Positions 1 through 8,878 of a stretch of DNA of 44,833 nucleotides are shown in pieces. Position 1 is the first letter of the stretch. Every line of letters begins with the position of its first letter. Below the pieces are notes generated by a model, which searched no databases, was not told the DNA's origin, and saw nothing but the letters and a program-made list of their open reading frames with translations. Both the position numbers and the translations under genes were made by a program. Source of the stretch: Candidatus Scalindua sediminis (GTDB lineage Bacteria; Planctomycetota; Brocadiia; Brocadiales; Scalinduaceae); assembly GCA_008636105.1 (NCBI GenBank), contig VSDH01000026.1, positions 1-44,833 of the forward strand. The letters run 5' to 3'.

Positions 1-138
1 GAGCAGCATCTTGCTGCGATATTTCGCGGCTAGAAGCCGCTCTTACAAATGGTCGGAGCTTTCCGCAACAGAAACTATGTAAGATTTTTCTTATTCTCTT
101 TTCATAATATTCAAAATTGATTTCTAAAAACTAAAAAA
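1..138. repeat. GC-rich repeat fragment downstream of cynS
   Basis: The first 50 bases contain two small inverted repeats (GCAGCATCTTGCTGC, and CGCGGCTAGAAGCCGC) resembling dispersed intergenic palindromes of AT-rich genomes. The element is cut by the window edge, so its left limit is unknown. The rest is AT-rich with no gene seen. Confidence 0.4.
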
Positions 139-591
139 TCACTTTTTTTGCTCAATATGTGGAAGGAATTTTCCGTTCATAGTTACCACCATGCGATCCT
201 CCCCCTTGTCTCCTTTGATCTTCTGAACTGTCAACTTGAAATCTATGGCAGACATAATCCCATCACCAAAGATTTCATTCATGACAGCTTTGATAGAATT
301 ACCGTAATGCAAACATACTTCTGTCATGCGGTAGATATTAGGTTCTTGAATAATGGCAGGGTCGTATGAACGCATAGGGCATTTGCGCATCTCTGCGAGA
401 AGTTCCTCATTGAGTCCTGGAACAAGTTTGGCGAGTTTTGATACAGCGTCCTCTTTTAATTGGGCCTGGGCATGAAAGAGTTGCCCCACATAAACGTTAC
501 AATAACCAAGAGCATCTGCTAATTCATCATAAGTCTTTCCAGAGGCTTTTTTGGCTGCAAGCAGCCTGGCAACGAGTTCTTTTTTCTCCAT
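139..591 (-). CDS. cynS: Cyanate hydratase (cyanase)
   Basis: This 150-residue protein matches cyanase along its whole length. Cyanase is a cytoplasmic decamer that converts cyanate plus bicarbonate to ammonia and two CO2 (via carbamate). The N-terminal half is the helical HTH-like domain. The C-terminal half holds the catalytic set: Arg88 and Glu91 in the YRMTE stretch and Ser114 in GDGIMSAIDF, equivalent to E. coli Arg96, Glu99 and Ser122 with a constant offset of eight. The ATG is preceded by a strong AGGAGGAAG ribosome site. The gene is monocistronic, with about 720 bp of gene-free DNA upstream. In an anammox organism it would supply ammonium from cyanate; that role is inferred from context. 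Family assignment is very secure. Confidence 0.96.
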   Translation of the reverse strand: MEKKELVARLLAAKKASGKTYDELADALGYCNVYVGQLFHAQAQLKEDAVSKLAKLVPGLNEELLAEMRKCPMRSYDPAIIQEPNIYRMTEVCLHYGNSIKAVMNEIFGDGIMSAIDFKLTVQKIKGDKGEDRMVVTMNGKFLPHIEQKK

Positions 592-1312
592 GACTTCTTC
601 CTCCTATTGAGTAATTAAAATAGGTGTTACTTCTTTATTTTTTGAAAATTTATTACACAACCTCCTTTCTTTTTTTCAAATTAGGTTGAAATTGGAGATA
701 AACCTAAAATTTTTGTTTTCCAAAAGCAAAATAGAATGCCCTATGTCTAACTGTTTTTTTCTTGATTACTAATACTTCATGATTGAATAATAGCGATATC
801 ACTCTAAATTAGGGACATTATCAAATAAAATAGTGTATTTTTTTTATGAATCTAGTATATTTTGTAAAAACATACTGTTTTGTAAATAGTGTATTTACTC
901 TATAACTACAAAATAATGACTCAATATTAAGTAATCTATCGTAAGCACTTCACACTGATAGTATTTTAGCGATTTGCTGCTATTCAATTAGTTACGGAGA
1001 ATACGGATAGTAGACGCAAAAACATTATAAGATACAAGTACATAATATATTAGCATAATTCTGCCTGAGTAAAGTTTAAGTAAAAGCCTTATTTTGCCGG
1101 TGTGTATTTACGTGTGACTGGCATGATGCACAGAGCCGTCCTTCTAGCACAAGACTGAAGTAAAAAAACAATTGTTACGGGAACAGAACAGTGACAAGGT
1201 TATTACCAGAAATAGGTGTATGAAGGAAGTTTTTGCCTCACCGGATCTACCACATTTCTTATTGCATAAAAAAACACAATTTTGTATGTATGTGATAGTC
1301 TATCATAATACA
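592..1312. other. Gene-free AT-rich stretch upstream of cynS
   Basis: No convincing coding region was found. A small hairpin near 683-712 (TTAGGTT and AACCTAA arms) lies in the probable cynS leader, about 90 nt before its ATG. A 64-codon plus-strand frame at 1172-1366 has no ribosome site, no recognisable similarity, and overlaps the end of the ferritin-like gene, so it is not called. Confidence 0.5.
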
Positions 1313-1765
1313 TTAGCGATAAATTGCATCCCAGAAGAAAGCCTCTATATCTTCCTTGTGTTTTGACTCTTCTTGAGCCAACCAGGTAAACAGTTTTTCC
1401 AAGTCGGGATTGTTTATCAGTCTCGACATATTATTATAAAATTCGAAAGCTATTTTTTCTCTTTTAACAGCATAAAGAAGTACGTCCTCAAAATCTGAAT
1501 AATCACGAAGACTTCTACCATTAAGATATTCTGATATCCACTGTCGAGACGTTTTTTCAATTTCTATTTTTTGTTTTTTTAACCCATTTATGTTGAAATC
1601 TTTAATGGCTTGTTCATGCCTTAGTTCGTCCTCGGCAAACTTATTTAGGACAGTCTTTAAATGAGCATCTTTCACACAATTTGCGGCGTTTTTATAAAGT
1701 AAAAATGATTCGTTCTTTTTTTTGGCAGCTTTTTTTAAAATTGCTCCTACCGTTTTGTTTTTCAT
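1313..1765 (-). CDS. Ferritin-like (rubrerythrin-type) diiron domain protein
   Basis: A small helical protein of about 150 residues with a rubrerythrin/ferritin-like pattern: an early helix with Glu23 and Tyr28, then ExxRH (Glu51-His54) in the second helix, a second helix pair with ExxxFYN, and a closing EESKH helix. These Glu/His residues suit a non-haem di-iron site for peroxide or oxygen detoxification. No rubredoxin domain (no CxxC) is present. The ATG at 1765 was preferred to an upstream TTG; neither has a good ribosome site. A broken second copy lies at 3605-3974, so this is the surviving member of a duplicated pair flanking the yceI and regulator pseudogenes. Function is assigned only at fold level. 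Confidence 0.72.
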   Translation of the reverse strand: MKNKTVGAILKKAAKKKNESFLLYKNAANCVKDAHLKTVLNKFAEDELRHEQAIKDFNINGLKKQKIEIEKTSRQWISEYLNGRSLRDYSDFEDVLLYAVKREKIAFEFYNNMSRLINNPDLEKLFTWLAQEESKHKEDIEAFFWDAIYR

Positions 1766-1888
1766 AGTCTTAAGCAATCACGTTCCGAATTCACTTTAAC
1801 AATATAAGTTGGTTACAATATATAATGTAAAAATGAAGTCAATTTTTTAAAAAAATTTAACTAAAACTAGACTGATTATGCTACACAT

Positions 1889-2452
1889 CTAAGTTTTGTT
1901 TAAAGACAAATCAAAGCCAATATTTATTTCGTTTTTTACCTTTAAGGTACCCATCATAGCCCTGAAAGGTTTTATTACATAATCTTTCTGAAGTAAGGTA
2001 ATCATTCCTTTTAAATTTTCACCATTTATATCTATATCAAAATCAACAGGTTTCGTAACGCCGTGTAAACTTAATTCTCCATTTATGTGATAGCCACCTT
2101 CTTTTTTTTTGAATTTCTTTAGAACAAAAATTAACGGTAGGATATTTGTCTGGATGTAATACTTTCTTGGCCATATCCTTTTCAATATCTGCTATATCTT
2201 TTTCTTTTAACGTATCGGGTTGACGTTCTCCATTTTTCATAGCACAATCCACTTTTAAAGAATCTGCCTGTAACTCCATTTCCAAACTTCCTGAAGTAAG
2301 GCCAGCTTCCGGTATATTAAATTAACTTTGAAATTAGTTACGTCAATTAATAAATCATGTGCTAATTTACTAAGCAAACCTTCCTTAAAAGTATAAACAT
2401 AGACATTTCCAAAATCCCCATTTAAACTATACGTACCAGTTTTTAAAGACAT
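1889..2452 (-). pseudogene. YceI-family protein, broken by two frameshifts
   Basis: Three frame-shifted pieces read in order form one YceI-like protein (periplasmic or cytoplasmic lipocalin-fold lipid-binding family): an N-terminal piece with KEGLLSKLAHDLLIDV, a middle piece with ADSLKVD and LHPDKYPTVNF, and an end piece with HINGELSLHGVTKPVDF. The first shift is near 2310 at an A/T-rich spot; the second is near 2101-2110 in a run of nine T. The start ATG has an AAGGAGG site and overlaps the last codons of the upstream regulator by a few bases, so the two were once translationally coupled. Two shifts in 560 bp suggest decay, though homopolymer sequencing error could explain the second. Confidence 0.78.
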
Positions 2453-3500
2453 ATTTTTTCCTCCTTCATTTCTTCCTTGCCTAAAGAATTCAATAATCTA
2501 TATATAGTTCTAGTTGTAATACCTAATAAATATGCCGCAACTATCTTATCCCCCTTAGTCTTCTTTAGCGTTTCAAAGATTATCTTTTTCTTGATCTCGC
2601 GTAACGGCATACCCAATGGTATGGTTAGTTTTCTGTCTCCAATCTTATTCTTGGCAATGTTTTCAGGAAGGTCTCTTTGTGTGATAACCCTGTCCTGTGT
2701 AAGTACTACAGCCCTTTCTATTACGTTTTTTAATTCTCGCACATTGCCGGGCCATGAATAATTAGTTAGAATATCAAGTACCTCCTCAGAAATTCCATCT
2801 ATAGTCTTATCGTTTTTCTCCTGATAGATCTTCATGAAATGACTAACTAAAAGCGGAATGTCCTCTTTTCTCTCTCTTAATGGAGGGATATTTATCGTAA
2901 TCACATTTAAACGATAATACAAATCCTCTCTAAACCTCTTCTGTTTTATAGCATTTGTAAGATTAATATTCGTTGCTGAAATTATACGTACATTACTTTT
3001 TAATATTCTAGTACCTCCTAATCGTTCAAATTCGCCTTCTTGTAAGACTCGAAGTAACTTAACCTGTAAGGGGGTGGAGTTATTTCACCCACTTCATCAA
3101 GAAACAACGTCCCCTCATCAGCCAATTCAAAACGCCCCTCTTTTTGGCTAACTGCACCTGTAAATGCACCTTTTTCATATCCAAATAGCTCAGATTCGAG
3201 AAGTGTCTCGGGGAGAGCAGCACAACTTAACTTTATAAAAGGCTTATCCTTTCTTGGCCCTATCTTATGAATAAGGGATGCGATAGCCTCTTTACCAGTT
3301 CCATTCTCACCTTGAATTAATATTGATGCCTGACTGGGCGCAACCTGTTCGGCCAGTCTTACAACATCTACTATTGTATCACTTTGCCCGATAATGTCTG
3401 CATCCCTATCGTGTCCAGACCGTGCTAGCTGTTCATGTAAATGTTTATTTTCCGCAATAAGTGCCTGCTTCTCTATGGGCCTTTTTAAGCGTGTTATCAA
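2443..3500 (-). pseudogene. Sigma54-dependent NtrC-type regulator, frameshifted, receiver lost
   Basis: The upstream piece carries the AAA+ Walker A (GENGTGKE), an intact GAFTGA loop that contacts sigma54, and Walker B (GTLFLDEVGEI). The frame breaks at about 3062, and the rest continues in another frame with the LRVLQEG, ATN and LYYRLNV blocks, the WPGNVREL motif and a Fis-like HTH at the end. The response-regulator receiver domain expected before the linker is absent, and the DNA just upstream reads only as linker-like residues with stops. It was probably part of a small regulator-yceI-ferritin unit. With the catalytic domain split it should not be functional unless the frameshift is an error. 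Confidence 0.8.
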
Positions 3501-3604
3501 TTTATTATTCTTTCTAAACTAAAAGATTTTGTAATAAAATTATGTACATTCCTTTTCTTGAATATTGATGGAAGGGAGGTTACGGAGGTTAATGGTAGTT
3601 ATCT

Positions 3605-3974
3605 TTGGAAATAGCTTTTCAAGTCTGAATTGTTTACCCTATTGACATATTACTATAAAACTCTAAAACTTTTTTTCTCTTTCACCAGCATAAACAAGTA
3701 CATCCTCAAAGTCTGAATACCTACTAAGACTTCTACTGGTAAGATATTATAACATCCCCTACCGAGTTACTCCCTCTATTCATATTTTTAACTGATGCAT
3801 ATACAGGATATTGAAGATTTCAACATATTTCAGTTCTTGCTCGGTAAACTCTTTTAAAGTAGTCTTTAAATGAGCATCTTTCGCGTTATTTGCAGTATTT
3901 TTATAGATCAAGGATGTTTCTTTCTCTTTGCTTGTGACTTTCTTTAAGATTGTTTTTTTATTTTCTATTTGCAT
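3605..3974 (-). pseudogene. Decayed second copy of the ferritin-like gene
   Basis: Residues read from about 3974 downward (KKTILKKVTS, LIYKNTANNAKDAHLKTTL) closely match the start of the intact ferritin-like protein at 1313-1765. DNA at about 3605-3750 matches its C-terminal part (compare the blocks around 1395-1530), but in shifted frames with stops. The Glu/His pair of the second helix reads ELKYVE instead of ELRHEQ, so the metal site is gone. It is a duplicated, inactivated paralogue in the same orientation, about 2.2 kb from the intact copy. Confidence 0.75.
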
Positions 3975-4158
3975 AAGCTCTATAAGTTGATTACGCCACT
4001 TAAGAAAACCTCCAGCACCTTTTGTAACCTTGGCTTCTTCAACACATACCACACACCATCATTCCTATCCCATTTCTACCCATTCATGGATATCATTTGT
4101 GACATCTACAAATTCGCGTATGCTTTGTCACATTAAAACACTTTTCATAATAACAAGC

Positions 4159-5964
4159 CTACTTTATTATACCTTTAGCCCTTAGCAGTTTTCGTGCCTC
4201 GCTTTCCATAGCACTTATCTTCTGGAAGGCCTCCGCTGCGCCATACCACCAGGATATATCCTGCTGCACATGTGCAGTACCTTTGTATGCAAATGCCTTG
4301 TCACCAAACCACATATCAGTGTATAGATTCTCAATCACAGAAGGATTATTATCGCCCGCCATGAATACACCATACACCCCTAAAATAGGTCCATATACTG
4401 GCAACTTGCCTCCAGTGGTCTTAAATGCGTTATAAATGGCATCTCCCAGCAATTTAGGTCCCAGTGCATCCGCAATTACGTCTCCCATAGGATATATACC
4501 CCTCTCTGATACCGGAGGGTCAAAGGCATCTGCTGCTGCTACCTTGTCCATAATCGACTGTCCCCTATCCGTAAGTTTCCACATTTCAAACATAAGCTGA
4601 TCCAGGTTTTCAAGATAAATCCTCGCAAAACGTGGACTATGGCAATTGCTACACATCTCTATCCATTTCTCCCGTTTTTTCTTATTTTCTGGTGTGTAAA
4701 TGTCAATTTTAGCATTTAATGGTGGGAGGTTTACGCCATATGGATAATCTTTCAAAGAAGACTTGTAATCAACACCTTTTGGCGGTACGGTTCCCATCCT
4801 CCATATACCCTTTGAAGCGGTAGTGTGAGTGAACTTCCCATCTCCCTGATACATGTGGCAAAACTGACAGGTAGGAGCTCTATAATCCTTCCCTGGTACG
4901 ACTTGCTCAAGTGGTTTCTCCCAATCCCAGTGTTCTCCCTCAAGATGATATATTACCCCCATCTTGGATTCTCTATAAGATTCAGCATCAGGATGGTCAA
5001 ACCCCATATGACAACTCATACATGCCTCAGGCCTTCTAGCCTCAGCAGCCGCAAACTTATGTCTTGTATGGCACGAGTCACATTTATCAGTAGTTGAATG
5101 ACAGTAATCACAGCCAAACATGGAAGCAAGATATCCCTGTCTTGCATTTTCTGCGTACCAAGGTACGATAAAGTTAGCTATATTCGAATCTACATGATTC
5201 GGGCGGCCGTATTTCTGTTCTTCCATAAATTCAATTACCTGTTCAGGATGGCATTTACCACATATATCTGGTGTAGGCATACGAAGTTCGTTGTGGTCCT
5301 TACCATGACATTCACTACATGAAACCTCATTCAATTCTCTTCCTAACAGTTTTTCTATCTGCCTTGTTTTTTCAGCAAAGTAACTGTTCTTTTTTGGATT
5401 TGCATGCGTTGACTTCCTCCAGTCATTAACCCATCCCGGAGTTACTCTTTCATGGCACTCCACACAGTCTCCCGGTTTATACTTCTTAAGGAGCTGATCA
5501 TAGTATTCACCCTCTGGTCTAATATAGTGCCTCCTGGGAAACCAGTACATTTGCAATGGTATAGGCTTGTAAATATCTTGCCATGCCCCCATACCCTTTT
5601 CCATACCAACGTTATCGTCCCATAAAGCCCTTGCCTTCTCGCTTGGATAAATTATGTTATAATAATTCATTGCCCTTTCTTGCATTTCCTTGGTTAGAGT
5701 CCCTTCAGGAATGTCAACGGGTTTATTAGCTTTTGACTCTTCTTTTGCGCTAACCGTTGCCTTTTTCGTGGCTTTTTTAACGTCAGCTTTTGCCACTTTT
5801 GATATCTTCTTCCCTGATTCTTCTTTAATCTCTGCAGCTAACGTTACTTTTGATTCCGCCTTTAGATCTTTTTCATCCACGTCTTTTGCAAATGACACAC
5901 TTCCAAAAGAAAATACTAATAGAGCAAAGACTGGCAACAATAAATAAATTCTCTTTCTATTCAT
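4159..5964 (-). CDS. Octaheme HAO-like cytochrome c of the Rieske/b complex
   Basis: The 601-residue exported protein has eight CxxCH haem sites with Cys at 167, 216, 235, 285, 295, 315, 366 and 438, the hydroxylamine-oxidoreductase-like octahaem pattern. Residues 1-26 are a signal peptide ending near VSFA. Residues 30-85 are an unusual Lys/Ala/Glu-rich linker absent from classic HAO. It is the last gene of the operon with Rieske, NAD(P) oxidoreductase, cytochrome b, subunit IV and hexahaem cytochrome. From memory the Kuenenia counterpart is kuste4574. It probably works on the anammoxosome-lumen side as an electron-transfer or catalytic module attached to the quinol-oxidising complex. Whether it oxidises an N compound or only carries electrons cannot be read here. 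A 206-bp spacer separates it from the preceding gene. Confidence 0.9.
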   Translation of the reverse strand: MNRKRIYLLLPVFALLVFSFGSVSFAKDVDEKDLKAESKVTLAAEIKEESGKKISKVAKADVKKATKKATVSAKEESKANKPVDIPEGTLTKEMQERAMNYYNIIYPSEKARALWDDNVGMEKGMGAWQDIYKPIPLQMYWFPRRHYIRPEGEYYDQLLKKYKPGDCVECHERVTPGWVNDWRKSTHANPKKNSYFAEKTRQIEKLLGRELNEVSCSECHGKDHNELRMPTPDICGKCHPEQVIEFMEEQKYGRPNHVDSNIANFIVPWYAENARQGYLASMFGCDYCHSTTDKCDSCHTRHKFAAAEARRPEACMSCHMGFDHPDAESYRESKMGVIYHLEGEHWDWEKPLEQVVPGKDYRAPTCQFCHMYQGDGKFTHTTASKGIWRMGTVPPKGVDYKSSLKDYPYGVNLPPLNAKIDIYTPENKKKREKWIEMCSNCHSPRFARIYLENLDQLMFEMWKLTDRGQSIMDKVAAADAFDPPVSERGIYPMGDVIADALGPKLLGDAIYNAFKTTGGKLPVYGPILGVYGVFMAGDNNPSVIENLYTDMWFGDKAFAYKGTAHVQQDISWWYGAAEAFQKISAMESEARKLLRAKGIIK

Positions 5965-6170
5965 AATTTAGCCTCCCTAAAAGCCTCTTTTTGTTGCAGA
6001 GTTTTTAAAGTTTCCTTGGAGAGATATAAGACTGAATTTGAAGCTACAACCTGACAGAATCCTTGAAAATACATTACAAAACCCCCTTCTCTTTTATCAA
6101 AATTTAATGTTTACTTTGTTATAAATTTGAGGCAAACTATGCCATCACTATATATAAACAACACCAAAAT

Positions 6171-7256
6171 CTAATGAATTTTAGGTAGCAAATTTGATGC
6201 AGATATAACTTTTTCCGATAAGCTTGTCTTATATGGTGTCGTATGTTGAGGGAAAAACCACTCATCTGAAACAGCCATTACCTGGAAAAATTCAACTCGC
6301 ATTTCATGGCCACGCGTATCATGACAAGGCCCACACGCGTTGTAAGGTGTTCCATATGTACCTATTCTGGCAATCTTTTGCCCTTGAGATGCCTTTCCGA
6401 TTTCCATAAAGTGACTATATACTTCTCCCGGACCATGGCAAGCTTCACAGGTAACCCCTTCCTCGGAGTATTCTCCAGTGACCTCATCATAACCTGTCGT
6501 ATGACACTTAAAACATTGCTTTCTGTATTCCTCGTCTCCTGCAATATAATCGGGTGCCTTCTTTACAAGGTCAAGGGACTTAAACTTGATCCTTAACCAT
6601 CTTTCTACATGTGGATACGTTAAACCTTCATGGCACTTAATACATTTTTTACTACCTACATAAATGGCCTTATCTCCGGTAATATTAAATATTCTAAAAT
6701 TACCCATCCCGATCCTCTGGTTGGGGTCACGTTCTTCAGGCGTTAATTCTGCTAACTCATCCCAAAACTCAAACAACGTCTCAGCCGATGTCAACCTGAG
6801 CTGCATATCCCTTCGAGCATAATACATTCCCTCGTGCGCTAATTCTTCATCTAATGACCTTCCATTACCTTCGTGACAAACACTACACCCATAAATGTCA
6901 AATGGGAATTCCTCAGGATGTGATGTCCTTAACTCCTCTTCATCTATATGACAGGTCATACACCTGTCCACCTTGTCACCATTTTCCCTTTCAGCCCAAA
7001 TGGATATACCTTTCAAAAAAATCTGCTTAACTTCGTATACAGGGTTCTTCAAAAATGCCAACTTTTTACCAAGCAGCTCTTTTTCCTTTACAGTCGTAGA
7101 GACCTCATACTCTTTTTCAGTCTTTAACGCCTGTTCTTCGTAATACTTCTTTTGATATTTTATCCATTCTGGATTAAATTCCTCATTAATCCATAAAGTA
7201 GTGATGAAAAGAAATAAGGCACTCAAAACAAAAAAAACTGCCCCTTGTACACTCAT
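6171..7256 (-). CDS. Membrane-anchored hexaheme cytochrome c
   Basis: The 361-residue protein has one N-terminal transmembrane helix (residues 5-23), a charged coiled-coil-like stretch (30-70), then six CxxCH motifs with Cys at 99, 124, 205, 248, 270 and 308. The anchor without a clear cleavage site suggests it stays in the membrane with its haems on the lumen or periplasm side. It sits 48 bp after subunit IV, inside the operon, and should take electrons from the Rieske protein in place of cytochrome c1 or f. It resembles the multihaem subunit of Kuenenia bc-type complex 3 (from memory). A frame shift or truncation was looked for and not seen. Confidence 0.88.
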   Translation of the reverse strand: MSVQGAVFFVLSALFLFITTLWINEEFNPEWIKYQKKYYEEQALKTEKEYEVSTTVKEKELLGKKLAFLKNPVYEVKQIFLKGISIWAERENGDKVDRCMTCHIDEEELRTSHPEEFPFDIYGCSVCHEGNGRSLDEELAHEGMYYARRDMQLRLTSAETLFEFWDELAELTPEERDPNQRIGMGNFRIFNITGDKAIYVGSKKCIKCHEGLTYPHVERWLRIKFKSLDLVKKAPDYIAGDEEYRKQCFKCHTTGYDEVTGEYSEEGVTCEACHGPGEVYSHFMEIGKASQGQKIARIGTYGTPYNACGPCHDTRGHEMRVEFFQVMAVSDEWFFPQHTTPYKTSLSEKVISASNLLPKIH

Positions 7257-7304
7257 AAATCACCTACTCTCTCTGAAAATTATCCGTTAAAAATCTTAAA
7301 CAAA

Positions 7305-8027
7305 TCAAATATTAATCACAGATGTTTCAATAATGTATTTAACATTAAATGCCAACCTTAAAATCATCTTACCCACTGTACCTATCATGGTTAGAAGAAG
7401 TCCCAGTGTAAGGGCATAACGTATTATACCCATGTTACGAAAAAAGTCCCTTTTAACGAATAAAGGAATGGCATATCCTATACCATAAAATCCGACTAAA
7501 AGGGCAATTCCCCACGGTAATGATAAATTATGCAGTGGTGGTGGGGTCGGGAAATCGTGTGTCCATTTTTCCCATGGCCAGAAAAATGTCCAGAAAGGTC
7601 CTCTTAGCGCAGTACCGATATATACCAGGACATACCAGAACACGTAGCCAGAAACAAAAACAGGTATGGCAAATTTCCTTTCTTTAAATGTAAAATAACC
7701 ATTCCCTTTAGGGTTATTATCCAAATACGGTAAAAGTATCAGGCCTAAAACAATTATACTTGGAAGTACAACACCGGCATACCATGGATCAAAATAGACC
7801 AATTGTTCTTGTAAACCTGCAAAATACCATGGGGCCTTTGCCGGGTTTTCGGCTTGCCCTGGATCTGATATTTCCCGCAGCGGAGCATCCACAAAATACG
7901 AATAAAAAAGCAACCCTACCGTAACAAAAATAGCAGCTAAGAACTCCTTAACAACCAGGGTGGGCCATGTAAAAACTCTGTCGTCTTCAAGTTCGACGGA
8001 CTCTATCTTTTGCCGACTAATTTCCAT
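7305..8027 (-). CDS. Cytochrome b subunit IV-like (C-terminal cytochrome b half)
   Basis: The 240-residue membrane protein corresponds to b6f subunit IV: helices around 27-46, 84-102, 117-137, 168-188 and 205-225, and a quinol-site loop with KAPWYFAGLQE at 64-74. The family PEWY motif is changed to APWY, so the Glu that accepts a quinol proton in classic bc1/b6f enzymes is missing; related b6f-like complexes of anaerobes also vary here. It carries no haem ligands itself and pairs with the b6-type subunit encoded 53 bp upstream to form the split cytochrome b. Its substrate is probably menaquinol, as expected in anammox bacteria. Confidence 0.92.
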   Translation of the reverse strand: MEISRQKIESVELEDDRVFTWPTLVVKEFLAAIFVTVGLLFYSYFVDAPLREISDPGQAENPAKAPWYFAGLQEQLVYFDPWYAGVVLPSIIVLGLILLPYLDNNPKGNGYFTFKERKFAIPVFVSGYVFWYVLVYIGTALRGPFWTFFWPWEKWTHDFPTPPPLHNLSLPWGIALLVGFYGIGYAIPLFVKRDFFRNMGIIRYALTLGLLLTMIGTVGKMILRLAFNVKYIIETSVINI

Positions 8028-8080
8028 GGATTAACTCCTTATAATATTTTCAATAAATTATGACAAATTTTGTCTGAACA

Positions 8081-8854
8081 CTATAACCGCCCCGAAATAC
8101 CGCCATCTTTACGTATTCTCCAGAAATGAACCATCATCAATGCTGCAGCTATCAAAGGGATTCCGATACAATGCCATACATAGGCTCGCAACAGGGCAGG
8201 GGCTGCGATCGTTGACCCTCCCATCAACGCAAAACGAACGTCATTATTTGCTGTCATTCCCAGTACCTGTGCAAACGGACCTTCATGACCTAAAAATGGT
8301 GTTGCTCCCGCCATATTCATACCAACGGTGATAGCCCAATACCCCAGTTGATCCCAGGGCAACAAATACCCTGTAAAACTTAACAAAAATGTGATGACTA
8401 ATAAAAACACTCCCATCACCCAGTTAAACCTCCTCGGGGCTTTATACGAACCAGTTAAAAACACACGTAACATGTGTATACTCACCGTAATCACCATGGC
8501 GTGTGCACCCCATCGATGACAATTTCTCAATAGTCTGCCAAAAGGTACCACATACATTAAATCCATAGTATCTGCATAAGCCTTATTTACATCAGGAGTA
8601 TAATAAAACATTAGTAAGATTCCCGTAATCGTTTCAAATAGGAATATAAAAAAGGTAATACCACCCATGCACCAGGTAAAGCGGATTTTTGTACCGTGCT
8701 CCCGAACCTGCGCAGGGTGCAAATGTAACCATACATTGCTAATAATCTGAAGAATCCTGTTCCTGGGAGTATCCTTGTAACCATGACGAAATACGGACCT
8801 CCAGATTTCATTTACGGAGTCCTTGAACTTCTTTTTTGAATCTGGATCTTTCAT
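8081..8854 (-). CDS. Cytochrome b6-type subunit with heme-ci cysteine
   Basis: The 257-residue four-helix subunit binds both b haems: His113 and His127 on helix B (14 apart) and His228 and His243 on helix D (15 apart, the b6 rather than mitochondrial spacing). Cys62 in WCMGG aligns with Cys35 of chloroplast cytochrome b6 (YCLGG), which covalently holds haem ci/cn at the Qi site. This predicts a b6f-type complex with the extra haem. It lies 24 bp after the NAD(P) oxidoreductase gene and 53 bp before subunit IV. It forms the quinone-reactive membrane core of the operon's complex. The assignment is secure; the ci haem is inferred from alignment by eye. Confidence 0.94.
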   Translation of the reverse strand: MKDPDSKKKFKDSVNEIWRSVFRHGYKDTPRNRILQIISNVWLHLHPAQVREHGTKIRFTWCMGGITFFIFLFETITGILLMFYYTPDVNKAYADTMDLMYVVPFGRLLRNCHRWGAHAMVITVSIHMLRVFLTGSYKAPRRFNWVMGVFLLVITFLLSFTGYLLPWDQLGYWAITVGMNMAGATPFLGHEGPFAQVLGMTANNDVRFALMGGSTIAAPALLRAYVWHCIGIPLIAAALMMVHFWRIRKDGGISGRL

Positions 8855-8878
8855 TTATATATCCTTTCCTTCATTTCC

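Noticed and set aside
1172..1366. 64-codon plus-strand frame
   Set aside because: No ribosome site, no family resemblance, and it overlaps the end of the ferritin-like gene.
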